Notes: generated by a model from the sequence alone, not told the origin. A stretch of DNA of 64,000 bases from Diplolepis rosae (GCA_030998225.1 JAPYXD010000677.1:12213501-12277500); one strand, 5' to 3'. Numbered from the stretch's first letter, positions 45,779 through 55,924 are shown. Translations and numbers: made by a program.

Positions 45779-46117
45779 GGCCATGTATGATTCATCCGAT
45801 CCTTATTTTACCGACACTTTCTTTCTGTCCTGCGCATTTCCACACTAATCGAGATATCGAGTTGAAACTTTGACTAATTAGGTAAAAAGCACTAACGAAC
45901 ATCTATCTGCTCCTAAATATTCATAATTATAAAAAAAATGATTCTAAAAATAAATTTGTATATAATTATAAATATCCAGGATCAAATTAGCGTTACTTAG
46001 TGCTTTTTACCTAATTACTAAAAACTTCAACTCGATAGCTTAATTAATGTGGAAATGCAAAGGACGGGAAAAAAATGTCGGTAAGCAAGGGATCGGATAA
46101 GTCAAACATGGCCTTAA
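45775..46117. mobile_element. TTAA foldback, 'ccgatccctacc' family
   Basis: TTAA 45775-45778 and 46114-46117. Ends GGCCATGTATGATTCATCC and the inverse GGCCATGTTTGACTTATCC. Full arms with GAGATATCGAGTTGAAAC and its loose inverse, central TTTTCATAATTATAAA pair. Confidence 0.75.
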
Positions 46118-46455
46118 GGCTATGGATCGATAAGTCTACGCAATCAAATTCATGTAAAACTCCATGTATCATAACTGTTTCATTTTACAAAATATCTTTT
46201 TGAAAATTTGGAAAATACGAGAAAAGATGATAATGAACGTCTGTCAACTTCGCTTGAGTGAAAATTTGCCAAATTTTTCCACAGCTAATTGTAATTATTG
46301 ATATGACTTACAATTTTTTTCGAATTTTTTTCGAAAAATCTTTTCTTACGTTTCCCAAATTATCAGAAATATATTTTGTAAATTGAAAAAGCTATCTTAC
46401 ATGAACGAATCAATGTATGATTCAGTCATGTGGTCCGATTGATCCATGGCCTTAA
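46114..46455. mobile_element. TTAA foldback, 'ccagaccacgtgacc' family
   Basis: TTAA 46114-46117 and 46452-46455. Ends GGCTATGGATCGATAAGTC (worn) and GGTCCGATTGATCCATGGCC. It is the sister of 45268-45623 and ends the back-to-back array. The next slo exon starts 464 bp further on. Confidence 0.7.
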
Positions 46456-46548
46456 GGATATGAAAGAACAGAATCAATAAAGTGAACGTTAATAAAATGT
46501 AAAACGATAATAAATTCACAAATGAACAGATAGACGTGTCGGCACGTG

Positions 46549-46610
46549 TAGTATCGTTAGGCCTAGGTGTAGGTGTGTAGGATTAGGTGTAGGTAGCCTA
46601 CCTACCCCGT
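46549..46610 (+). repeat. Short (GTAGGT)-type simple repeat
   Basis: TAGGCCTAGGTGTAGGTGTG followed by TAGGATTAGGTGTAGGTAGC is a degenerate AGGTGT repeat ending in the palindrome GGTAGCCTACC. Confidence 0.5.
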
Positions 46611-46918
46611 TCTTATAGAAATGAAAGGTGTTTTTATATATTCATGCACACATAAAATTATTTGGGACGTGGCACACATAGCGGTACCGCACTGCTTATA
46701 TCGTGTCACTATGAGTAGCCGCGATACACCCTGTAGTTGAGTAAAAAATTTTTATTTTTTTTCAAACTGCAAATATTATATTTCCTCCCCCTTAACCTCA
46801 TGGACATCTCCAAAAACTGACGAGACTCAACTGACCATCGACGAACCAATTTTAATAAATCAAACCCTGTTAAGTATAATGATGCGAGTGTTGTGTTCTG
46901 TTCTATCTCGTGGTGTAG

Positions 46919-47010
46919 GCCATATTCGCCAGTTGTATCCCCGAGATTATTGACCTGATCGGGACGCGAAACAAGTATGGCGGCACTTTGAAGAACGAGC
47001 GAGGTCGCAG
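46919..47010 (+). CDS. slo: slowpoke alternative exon 3 of 3: S6 end and RCK1 linker
   Basis: Ninety-two bases encode A-I-F-A-S-C-I-P-E-I-I-D-L-I-G-T-R-N-K-Y, then G-G-T-L-K-N-E-R-G-R and two bases of arginine. This version is closest to the commonly quoted Drosophila Slo sequence at this site, from memory. The second acidic position is D rather than E. The acceptor TGGTGTAG follows only a weak pyrimidine stretch (TGTTCTGTTCTATCTCG); the donor CAG|GTGAGA is the strongest of the three. It is followed by a pyrimidine-rich intronic stretch (47050-47300). Confidence 0.94.
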
Positions 47011-47019
47011 GTGAGACAC

Positions 47020-48125
47020 AAAAACCAAACTAGCCACCCCAATTAATTTCACCTTCCCTTCCCCACAAGACAGCGAGAACCTTTCTTCTGCACAGGTTCA
47101 TTACTTTACTTCACTAACTTTAATCTTCTATTCTTCTTTTTCAATATTCCATTATTTTATCCCTTTTCTATCCTTCATCTCTTTATTATATCTTCTTATT
47201 TATTTATTATTTATTTATCTTTCGCATTTATTCTTCTCATTCTGACTTCTTCTTTCCTTATTCTCTAACTTGTTCCTAATATTCTTCTTTATTTTCCTTT
47301 CAATCTTCTCCATTTGTTCTTTACTTAGCGAACAGTGCTGGCAACGCAAATTTGCAGAGTTTACCTTAATCCATGTTCATCATCAAATTTTCCACCAAAC
47401 CATATCTCAAAAGTCAACCACAGACCTATCACACCCAGCAACTGGTGTCAGCTTGTTTGTTACACTAACCACATTTGAGACAAATACCGCTGCAACGCCG
47501 AACCTTCCTTCTTTGATGATATTCTCCTAAAGACGAAGAATCATTGCCTAGTTAACAAAACTTTCGTAAGATTTTCATTTGGTTTATCAATTTTAGAGTT
47601 TTTTCTTACTATTCATGGTCTTGATTCTTCGTCCGGGTTTATTAACACCTTTTAACTTTTCTTTGCAACCTTTTAACCAACGAATCTATTTGTAGTATAA
47701 GCAAAAGATGATTCTTTTATCATTTTACTGTTCATCCTTTTATGATGGTCGGATAATAATTTTATTAGTTTTAATTTACATTGTGCGCCTAGCATTGCTT
47801 ATATAATTAAATAATACGGATTTATATCGACAGAAAGGTGTGTTTTAATACGAAGATAGATAATGTTTATGACCCAATGAAAATGATGGGTTTGCTAACG
47901 AGGAAGGTTCGCTAGCAGTATTTATCTACGAATGTGCGACATCAAAACCCAGCATGCACCTTGCGTTTTCCAGTATGAATGCATTTAACCTACTGTTGTA
48001 ATCACATCAGTGTAATGACCTTGATGTTTTAGTCAGTATTATTAATCGTTTTCGTGTCCATGTCCTTAAAAAAACCTCGAACGTAGATGCCAAAACGCAC
48101 AGCAATGTGCATAATGCAGGTCTAG
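47020..48125. other. Intron with long pyrimidine-rich stretch
   Basis: From about 47090 to 47310 the plus strand is dominated by C and T (ATTCTTCTTTTTC, TTTATTTATTATTTATTTATC). It could bind pyrimidine-tract proteins in the pre-mRNA; that is inference. No exon seen in 47310-48125. Confidence 0.4.
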
Positions 48126-48536
48126 TTAAAGCCATGGACTAACCAGATCACGTGACTAGATTCCTACCTTATCAGCATTTTTAATTTGTGTAACCCCATT
48201 TCTGTTAAAAATGAAATAGCGAGTTGAAAATTTCTGAGAGTAAGTGAAATGCACTAAGACTAGTCTCTCTGGTCATAAATGTTCATAAATTATGAAAAAA
48301 ATTTATTTTACTTTTTTTTTAATAATCATTATATAATTTTAAAAATAAAGTTTCTTTGATCTTTTCTTAATATTTATAAACATTTATAACCAGACAGACT
48401 TGTCTTAGTACATTTCATTTACTCTCACAAATTTTCAACTTGCTATCTTATTTTTAACAGAAATGAGGTTACGCAGACTGAAAATGCCGGTAAAGTAGGA
48501 ATCTAGTCACGTGACCAGGTTGGTCCATGGCCTTAA
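48126..48536. mobile_element. TTAA foldback, 'ccaacctggtcacgtgac' family
   Basis: TTAA 48126-48129 and 48533-48536. Ends AGCCATGGACTAACCAGATC and GACCAGGTTGGTCCATGGCC. About 45 bp longer than sister copies because of extra AT-rich sequence in the centre (48295-48365). Confidence 0.78.
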
Positions 48537-49116
48537 GGCCATGAATCACAACCAGAGTACGTAACATCGGTAATTGCGATTAGTGTCTCTTAGGCTATTC
48601 GAATATAATCTAAAATACTTACTAATTTTTCAAAATCATTTCAGTCGATTATGTCGATCATTAGTAGAGTATATCACTAACCGTAATAACGGAAATCTAT
48701 TATATTGACCTTATCAACCTGTGATTTAAAATTAACCTAACGTCATTTAAGGCTAGATAGAATTTTCAATATATTTTGAAAAAAAAAATTCTGTGAAAAA
48801 AGGAACGCTTCCATTCCGCTGGGTATCGAGCACAGGACCCTTCGATTGCCGTCAAATGCTCCATCATCTGAGCTACGAAGATTTTCGACCGACAATCGAA
48901 AGGTCCTGGGCTCGATACCCAGCGGAGTGGAAGCGTTCCTTCATTCACAGAATTTTTTTCTCAAAATCTAAAATATATTCTCTATAGGAAACAGGCGTAA
49001 GCAAAAGAGCAAAGAGCCTGATAGAAAATCTATTTAAGTTATTAATTTTTGGATAACCTTGGAGACTGTAATTGCATTTACCGACGTCACGTGGTCTGAT
49101 TGATCCATGACCTTAA
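48533..49116. mobile_element. TTAA foldback, 'gacgtcacgtggtctg' family, interrupted
   Basis: TTAA 48533-48536 and 49113-49116. Ends GGCCATGAATCACAACCAG and GGTCTGATTGATCCATGACC. Arms pair over ACATCGGTAATTGCGATTAG and GTAATTGCATTTACCGACG. A tRNA-like foldback (48754-48986) sits inside. Confidence 0.7.
48754..48986 (-). mobile_element. Foldback carrying a tRNA-like sequence
   Basis: TA-ended foldback (TAGATAGAATTTT... and ...TATATTCTCTATA) whose arms contain GGAACGCTTCCATTCCGCTG and CAGCGGAGTGGAAGCGTTCC. Minus-strand reading from about 48882 to 48819 gives GTAGCTCAGATGATGGAGC (D-arm/A box) and later CCTGTGCTCGATACCCAGC (T-arm/B-box-like). The right arm repeats the T-arm half. Open frames in both directions here are the palindrome itself. 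Confidence 0.55.
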
Positions 49117-49119
49117 GGG

Positions 49120-49940
49120 TATTGCAAAGTTATGGTAGAAGCTAATTTGAAATTTCCATTTTATGATAAAAATATTAAAAACAGATAATTTTCTAGTATC
49201 TCAATTCATAGACGGAAGATATTGAAGAACTAGGAAAATTCTGTTTTCAATATTTTAGCCATAAAAAGGGATTTTTAAATTGGCTCCTGTTGAGACTTTA
49301 CGATGCTCTAAAGATGGTTGCTATATTAGGAAACTGAAAATTTTCGAGGAAATAATTCGAAATTTGAAAAATAATCTTCTTGATGAATCAACATTTCTGG
49401 AAGGAAAAGTAGAGCTTTTAATTGTAACTGAGTAACTTTATATAACTAAGTTTATTTTTCTTCCACATTATAGGTTCATTATGAAACTTATTTTTCATAA
49501 ATTAGCTATTTATTTTTTCAATTATCTCCTAGTACAGCTACCATCCTAAGGATGTTGGAAAGCCGTTGCAGCAGTCAATTTGGAATTCTCTTTCTGTGCA
49601 AAAAATATTCGAAAGAGAAGTTTTTTAAGATGAAAGAGAATTGCAAATTGGCTGCTATAACGGCTTTTCAACACCCTTCTTTCTCAATGGTTTCAAGTGA
49701 CTCAAGTGAGAGTGGGGATCTTACAATGTGAGCAACTTCTTAAAAAGTTGAACGTCGCTTTGTAAACAAAGCGAACATGGGTGCACTTCGAGTCGATCAA
49801 CAATACTTACTCGCGACTGAAACCTTACTACTTTAACGTAACTTACCACTGTTAACGTAACTTACACCTGTTAACATAATTAACATCTACTAACTCAATT
49901 AATTTCGGCAAACTAACACGGGTATCTATTTGTTTTTTAC
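49120..49940. other. Intron, one small inverted repeat
   Basis: A loose inverted pair around 49550-49680 (AAGCCGTTGCAGCAGTCAATTT and AAATTGGCTGCTATAACGGCTTTTC) forms a hairpin-like region of about 130 bp. No exon seen. Confidence 0.45.
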
Positions 49941-50015
49941 ATTATTTTAGAGTAAGGTGAGCGATTCGAATGAAAATTTATAAATTTATAATACAAGTTG
50001 ACACTGATACAAACA

Positions 50016-50374
50016 TTAAGGCCATGGACCAACCTGGTCACGTGACAAGATTCCTACATTACCGACATTTCAGTTCGTGTAATCCCATTTCTGTAAAAAA
50101 TGAGATAACAAATTGAAAATTTGTGAGAGTAAATAAAATACATTAATATCGGTCTATTTGGTCATAAATGTTTACAATTATGAAATGACTCAAAGAATTT
50201 TTTTTCCATAATTATAAACAATTATGACCAAACAGACTTGTCTTAGTGCATTTTACTTACATTCACAAATTTCCAACTTGTTATCTCATTTTTTACGGAA
50301 TTGGGGTTACACAAACTGAAAATGCTGGTAAGGTAGGAATCTAGTCACGTGATTCGGTTGATCCATGGCCTTAA
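50016..50374. mobile_element. TTAA foldback, 'ccaacctggtcacgtgac' family
   Basis: TTAA 50016-50019 and 50371-50374. Ends GGCCATGGACCAACCTGG and GATTCGGTTGATCCATGGCC. Full palindrome with central ATAATTATAAACAATTATGACC. Inserted in the left arm of 49945-51215. Confidence 0.8.
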
Positions 50375-50968
50375 AGTGTCCGGTTAAAATAATTGTTTGT
50401 ATAAAAGTTACTCCAATATAAAAGGTTACAATTCCTGGAGAACAGTTAATCATTGTTAATTTTTTTTTAAATTCAGGAAAATGTGACAAATTGAGGTTAG
50501 AGCACCAGTGAAATCGTTTTTATTACGAAAGTTATATAAATAAAGATAACTTCCGAGCCACCAGTCGAAATTGATCGGTTCAAAGAATAAAACACTCTAA
50601 AACAGGTTTACTTTTGAATTCAAGAATCCACTTTATCGATCGAAAATATAGAGCAGTGAGTGGATGAATGTCGCGGAGAGTTGCGCACGCAACGTGTGAC
50701 CGTTGACAGACTTTTTCAAATCTTCTTGCCGTGCACAACAATTTTTAAAATATTGAACGATTTTATAAGTTGTCCACAGATTTTATTCTTGAATTATAAA
50801 GTCGACCTGTCTTAGAGTGTTTTTTACTGTGTGTACTGTGGTTATTAAAAAAATATTGCACTGGTGCTCTGAACTCAATTTATTTGTCACAGTTTCCTGA
50901 ATTGAAAAAAAAATTGACAATGATTAACTGTTCTCCAGATATCGTAACTTTTCATATTGAAGTAAATT

Positions 50969-51112
50969 TTAAGCCCATGGATCAATCGGATCACGTGACT
51001 GAATAATACATTTATTCGTTCATGTAAGATAACTTTTTTTTTGTAAGAAAGGTTTCTTACATAAACTTCCAAAAGAATTTGTTCACGTGATCTGGTTGGT
51101 GCGTGGCCTTAA
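50969..51112. mobile_element. Short 144-bp TTAA foldback derivative
   Basis: TTAA 50969-50972 and 51109-51112. Ends GCCCATGGATCAATCGGATC and GATCTGGTTGGTGCGTGGCC. Only about 65 bp of each arm remains, pairing at TGTAAGATAAC and GTTTCTTACATAA. A deleted form of the family at 45268 and 46114. Inserted in the right arm of 49945-51215. Confidence 0.72.
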
Positions 51113-51219
51113 ATAAAAAATTATTTTGATAAATGACTTTAGGATATATATTGGTCTTAACATGTATTATAAATTTATATATTTTCATTCGAATCGCTCA
51201 CCTCACTCCGAAATCATGT

Positions 51220-52366
51220 CAAAAACTAATGGACTCGCGCAACTCTAATAATAACATACAACTATCAATTTTTGGACATTTTTTCAAAGACGAGTTTTAT
51301 GGATATCTTATTTTGTTGTTATCTTCAGAAAGTCAATACGACGTAGAAGTTGAATTAGCCAAGTTTCACAGACTGAATTCAATAATTCAAACGTTTTCAC
51401 GTGGTTAACTCTTCTTCTTCAATTTCCGACAGACTTTTGGGCAGTACTGCGGACAATTATTTCAATTTAATCTAAATTAGTTAACGCGAATTAAGTTTCA
51501 ACATTTTGTAACATTAGGTCGTCATTTTTCAGTCTATACTTTTACTCTCTCCTCACATCCAACTATCTTGATCTCTAACTTTTCTTCTACTAACTCTCTT
51601 CCAGCGTGACGTTTTTCTCAAGCGGCAAAGATATATTTTTTTTTCAATGAACTTTTTTGCGAAACAAAATGTAAACTTCATTATTGAGCGACCCGTGCAA
51701 TAATCCAGGAATTAGTTGTTTGCAGGTTTTCTCGTTAATCTCAGAGTTCAGTGGCGCTATTTTATATTGTAATTATAAATCGTGCGCGCGCTTCCGATTG
51801 ATTGCTTTTTGCGTTTTTCCTTTTTGTTTCAGAGAATGACCGAAGCACCCATTCACTCGTGCCTATTAAATTCACAGTTATATTTTTATTCTAGAGTACA
51901 CAGTCGCAGAAACGTAGTCCAGACAGCATGGAATGACACAATATGATCACTGTTTCTTCTTCTATCGGCACTAACACTCTTCTTCTTCTTCTTTTAATAT
52001 AAAGAAATTTAGTAACAACGTCCTATGCAGTAATTAGCCACATAGAATAGGATACACATGTATGCTTGATCTTTTTTTCCATCGAAATCTACCAAGGAAT
52101 AAGCCTGCACTCTAATAACTTATAGATAACTAACATATAACTTTTATATCTAGCACAATGATTTGTATATACTTAGGTACCTAGTTGTTCCATTACATTA
52201 GTTGGCTAATACGACACTCCATATCCTATCAAGTCCCGGTAAGTTTAGTCAATGTTCGATTAATATTTCCTTACATCATTGCATCTGTTAAAAAACATTT
52301 TTGTTTGGTATCGTGTCGATCGATATCCGAAAAACTGGAACAAATTGGAAGTTCATCTTTGATACA
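51220..52366. other. Intron, no supported feature
   Basis: An open frame at 51133-51408 starts in repeat-derived sequence and has no recognised domain. CTT-rich run at 51956-51994. No slo exon seen. Confidence 0.35.
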
Positions 52367-52956
52367 CACGGAGAAAAGTAAACCTAAATAGTTACCACCA
52401 AAACCGTAGTGGTTACTGCGCTGACCGCAATTGTTGGGCAGAAATTTTGTGTTGTAGCTATTCTGCGTTTTCTACTGTCTTAGCTTGAACAGTTCCTCCT
52501 AAGACCATAACCATTACTCCGCGAAACCAGAATGTGATCTGGAGGAATAATTACTGCGTTGGCAGTAACAGTTACTCCTCTATACCGAAAGCGTTTCTCC
52601 CGGCACAGTTCTCGTTGCATATAATATCGGCAGGAGCGCCACTGAATATAACAGCTGAGCGCATTGTGCCGAGTTTTTCAGGTACGCGTGCCGTGTTTGT
52701 TATATATTAAAAACCGACATTAAAAAGATATTTGGACACAAAACTGCGCTGGCGGAAACGTTTGCGGATCGACTGCAGTAATAGTTAGTGCCAGGACCGT
52801 AATAGTTACTGCGATTCCCGTTCTTTTCTCGCACAGTAATAGTTACTGCGCCCTCCGAAACCGCTCACGCTTAAACAGTTAACGCTACTGCTTTCTCCCG
52901 CTGCGCGAAACTGTTGCGGTTTTGGGAATAACCATTAAGGTTTACTTTTCTCCGTG
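52367..52956. mobile_element. GC-richer foldback with 'AGTAATAGTTACTGCG' repeats
   Basis: Ends CACGGAGAAAAGTAAACCT and the inverse AGGTTTACTTTTCTCCGTG. The interior repeats GTAACAGTTACTCC (52565), GTAATAGTTAGTGCC (52781), GTAATAGTTACTGCG (52807 and 52846) and their inverses in various states. TIR wording overlaps that of the 40464 and 42572 elements (CACGGAGAAA). Clear TA flanks are not seen. Confidence 0.65.
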
Positions 52957-53048
52957 CACTTACCGTCGATTCTTCACAAATTTTAATCTCTTCTGAAAAC
53001 TTAAGGCTATGTGTTGGGATCTGAAATCTAGAGTGCGCTAGTGCGGCG

Positions 53049-53627
53049 AACTAACTAGCAAGAAATCTAGAAACTACACGGAAAACGAACTCGGCACTTT
53101 GCTCGCTCGCGACAGTCGCGTCACACGCCCAGAGTGTGCTTGCGTCTAACTGCCGCACTTTGACGGGACGGCGGCACCACTTGGGAGATTACGCGCCAAT
53201 AACTAGCGGCAGGAAATCTGCCAAACTGAAAGAAGTCGACGGTTTGGCAGATTTCCTACCGCTGGCTATGGGCGCGTGACGCCACTGTCGCGAGCGAGCA
53301 AAGTGCCGAGTTCGTTTTCCGTGTAGGAGACTCAACTCTTGTTGTGGGGATACACTTTTCGTGGGACAGTATAGTGTAACTCGCGATGATCCCCTCTTTA
53401 CCGTGATCGTTTGCGCAGTAGACCAAAGTCAGTCCTTGCGCATCCTACGAAGTGCTCAGAGCTGTAAGAAATAATCACGAGACGAAGAACATGCGCAGTA
53501 ACATCAAAGTGGCTCACTGCGCAAAGCAGCGGAATCGAGAGGGGAGACAAAGTTATTTCAAAATGGCATTCCTCCCCACCACGGGAGTTGAGTTTCGTAG
53601 TCTCTAGTCTCCTTGCTAACTAGAGAG
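53049..53627. mobile_element. Foldback interrupted in its left arm
   Basis: Left arm: CTAACTAGCAAG, CTAGAAACTA, then after an insertion GGAGACTCAACTCTTGTTG-TGGGGA. Right arm: TCCCCACCACGGGAGTTGAG, TAGTCTCTAGTCTCCTTGC-TAACTAG. Joining left-arm pieces across 53077-53323 gives a continuous mirror of the right arm. The centre (53350-53560) is GC-richer with several TGCGCA motifs. Confidence 0.6.
53077..53323. mobile_element. Nested GC-rich TA-flanked MITE (CACGGAAAACGAACTC ends)
   Basis: TA 53075-53076 and 53324-53325. Ends CACGGAAAACGAACTCGGCAC and the inverse GTGCCGAGTTCGTTTTCCGTG are perfect, continuing as TTTGCTCGCTCGCGACAGT. A second inner palindrome, GGCAGGAAATCTGCCAAAC / GTTTGGCAGATTTCC, is near 53208-53253. 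One of the most GC-rich stretches in the window. Confidence 0.75.
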
Positions 53628-53720
53628 GGTAAAAGGAGAGTGCGGCTAATCCATGTAAGCAGTGCTGATTTGCTCGGCCATTGTTGGTACATCTTCCGGT
53701 TTCCCATGTATTGAAGTGTA

Positions 53721-54170
53721 CACTCGAGATTCCCTATAACGAGATTCCCTGTAACGAAACCTCTCTTTAACGAGCGCGTCACCCCTCCCTATAACGAGCA
53801 GACGAGCGAACCCTCTTCCCCCACTACTACGGAATGAAGCGCGCTCGAATTTGAAAAAGTAATCAATGAGTTTGATGGCTTTTATCACAAATTAATGAAT
53901 TAATTATGAATTTTTAGTATTTTGAGTACATACCGTCAAATAAATTAATCCCATGTTCAATACTCACAGAAATCTTTTTTATACGCTTTTAACTATGTAA
54001 ATAAATTATTCACATAGCCTCACTGACAGACTGACTGCGCGCATTATATAATGCGCATAACTGCGCATAACAGCGCGTAGCAACAAGTAGGATATGGAGG
54101 GGATCCCTCTCGGGCTCGTTACAGAGAGGTCTCCGATGCTCGAGCTTCTCGTTACAGGGAATCTCGAGTT
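53721..54170. mobile_element. pogo/Tigger-like MITE
   Basis: TA at 53719-53720 and 54171-54172 flank a 450-bp element. Left end CACTCGAGATTCCCTATAACG, followed by a second CGAGATTCCCTGTAACGA; right end is the inverse of AACTCGAGATTCCCTGTAACG. TIRs with a pyrimidine-rich lead followed by 'TATAACGA' repeats are typical of pogo/Tigger DNA transposons. No transposase; open frames through it are the repeats. Confidence 0.7.
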
Positions 54171-54174
54171 TACT

Positions 54175-54540
54175 TTGACATGTTCAGCAGCATTTACCAG
54201 TTGCGTGGTTATCAAATGTCTATTCTTTTATGTAACTTTTTAATGATGGTCAATAATTCTCAAGGTAAATATTGAAAGCAGTAAACAGGTTTTGAAAAAT
54301 ATAATCTTGAATTAAAATCAGGAATGGTTATAAATCTAAATATTGATCTTCACCATTTTTAATTAGTTTACCTATTTATACACATACTTTAATATTTTCT
54401 TTATTATCAACTTTTTTTCATGTACATTCTTGCTTGAAATAATTATATTAAAAAGATAATTCTATGTCCGAATAATTTTCATCATTGGAGAGGGGAGAAT
54501 AACCAACTCGAACCAAATGGATGTTTCTCAAAATTTATTT
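54175..54540. other. AT-rich intron, no feature seen
   Basis: No exon or repeat arm recognised. Confidence 0.4.
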
Positions 54541-54541
54541 T

Positions 54542-54858
54542 CTTTCAAAATGACGACGTTTCGATGACATGTCATCTTCAGGTCAAAAAAACATTTGTTT
54601 CAGTATTTTCACTGCAGTTTGAGATCCTTTTATATTTGTACAAAACATCAGAATTAATTATTTGTAAATTTTGTGAATATAAAATTCAAATTTTGTCATT
54701 TGTTAATATGAAAAAATTCAAATTTTATATTAACAAAAATGTGACAAAATTTACAAAAAATTAGTTATGATGTTTTGTGCAAGTGTAGAAGGATTTCATA
54801 ACTACAGTTTTGACCTGCAGAGGATGACATAATGTCATCAAAACGTCATTTTGCTTGA
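54542..54858. mobile_element. Foldback 'caaaatgacgacgtttcgatgac'
   Basis: Left arm TTTCAAAATGACGACGTTTC, then GATGACATGTCATCTTCAGGTC. Right arm GACCTGCAGAGGATGACATAATGTCATC then AAAACGTCATTTTGCTTGAA. Inner pairs include TTTGTCATTTGTTAATATG and ATTAACAAAAATGTGACAAA. Class unknown; one copy only. Confidence 0.6.
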
Positions 54859-54940
54859 AATAGATTTGATCTCAATATGTTTTATATATATATTCTCAAA
54901 TTTATTTCTATTTTTTACTTTGTACGAAAATATATTTCTT

Positions 54941-55015
54941 AAGGCCGTATGGTAGACCCTGACGTCACCAATTATATACGACCGTTTTATGATTAAATTA
55001 AATTAAATTTTCCTG
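54941..55015 (+). repeat. Solo left arm of the small 'gacgtcac' TTAA family
   Basis: TTAA-GGCCGTATGGTAGACCCTGACGTCACC, then AATTATATACGACCGTTTTAT, the same end as the inner element at 39224-39361. No right arm. Confidence 0.55.
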
Positions 55016-55176
55016 CATTGCTGTCATATTGCATTTTTTATCTTTCCAATGCTTTTATAAACAGAGTTACAGTTTAGTTAGTTTGTTTTTATGCTTTTCA
55101 AAATACCGCGCGCACTTTAAGCTTGTGTAGCAAAGATGTCCGACTTCCGGATGGTGGCCACACTCCTTTTACTCTC

Positions 55177-55871
55177 TCTAGAACTAGGACAAGAGGGTCG
55201 AATGTTTAAAATGAATTTTAATTTGTGAATAAAAGTGATTTTACGATTGTTCTGTGAAGTTCGGAACAATGAGTGTATAATAAAAATAAGTATTTATTGA
55301 AAACAAAGTGCTTCAGATTGGATTTCCATTGTATACAGGGGAAAAAAATGTTTTTTGTTGAAACAGCTTTTCTCAAAGAACAGTTATTTTACCATGACAT
55401 GCAAGTTTCAACACACTATAAGCTTGAATAAACTTTCATTTGTATGTACAGTGAGAAATTTGTCCGAGAATGAGTAAAAAATATGTATAATAGACGATCA
55501 GAACTCAGATACGAATTCTAACCTAACTTTTAGGATACACTTTTATAGATAGTAACTACTTCATGTATAAAATGATAAAAAATTACTTAGAGTTTATATT
55601 CACGTCAAAATAAGTCCATGTAAAAGCTTTTAATTCCTTGAAACTTACATAATATAGTGAAATAATTGTTCTTTTTTAGTAAAACAGTTTAAACAGAAAA
55701 CGTCTTTTTTCTGTCTATACAATGGAAATCCTATCTAAAACACTCTGTGTGCGATAAATATTTCATTTTATCATTCACTTATTGTTCCGAACTTTACACA
55801 ACAATCGTAAAGTCACCTTTATACACAAATTAAAATTCATTTTAAACATTCTACCCCCTTGCGTTAGTTCA
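55177..55871. mobile_element. Foldback with ~150 bp arms
   Basis: Left arm: AACTAGGACAAGAGGGTCGAA ... TTTTACGATTGTTCTGTG ... GTTCGGAACAATGAGTG. Right arm: CACTTATTGTTCCGAAC ... CACAACAATCGTAAAG ... CATTCTACCCCCTTGCGTTAG. Also CCATTGTATACAGG (left) and CTATACAATGG (right). About 695 bp, no ORF. Confidence 0.6.
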
Positions 55872-55924
55872 CATTTTAGCCGCATTGAAATTATAGATGG
55901 CGTCTCGCAGCTCTGCGGTCCCCA

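Larger units (their letters stand above)
49945..51215. mobile_element. Large foldback with a TTAA element in each arm
   Basis: The outer arm 49950-50010 (GAGCGATTCGAATGAAAATT ...) is mirrored at 51140-51207 (TTTTCATTCGAATCGCTCAC). The inner arm 50405-50520 (TCCTGGAGAACAGTTAATC, CTCAATT) is mirrored at 50865-50965. One TTAA foldback lies in each arm, at different places. The loop (50520-50870) contains a GC-richer stretch. No ORF of note. Confidence 0.65.

Noticed and set aside
44737..46455. Array of similar spaced repeats considered as CRISPR-like or satellite
   Set aside because: The units are different palindromic families joined at TTAA, not equal repeats with unique spacers, and the setting is an animal gene.
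48766..48987. Paired 60- and 64-codon frames on opposite strands with similar proteins
   Set aside because: The similarity is explained by the palindrome at 48754-48986; both are the foldback read on each strand.
53558..53888. Two overlapping 74- and 80-codon minus-strand frames
   Set aside because: They cover the repeats at the left end of the Tigger-like element; residues such as repeated Y-R-E-S-R come from its direct repeats.
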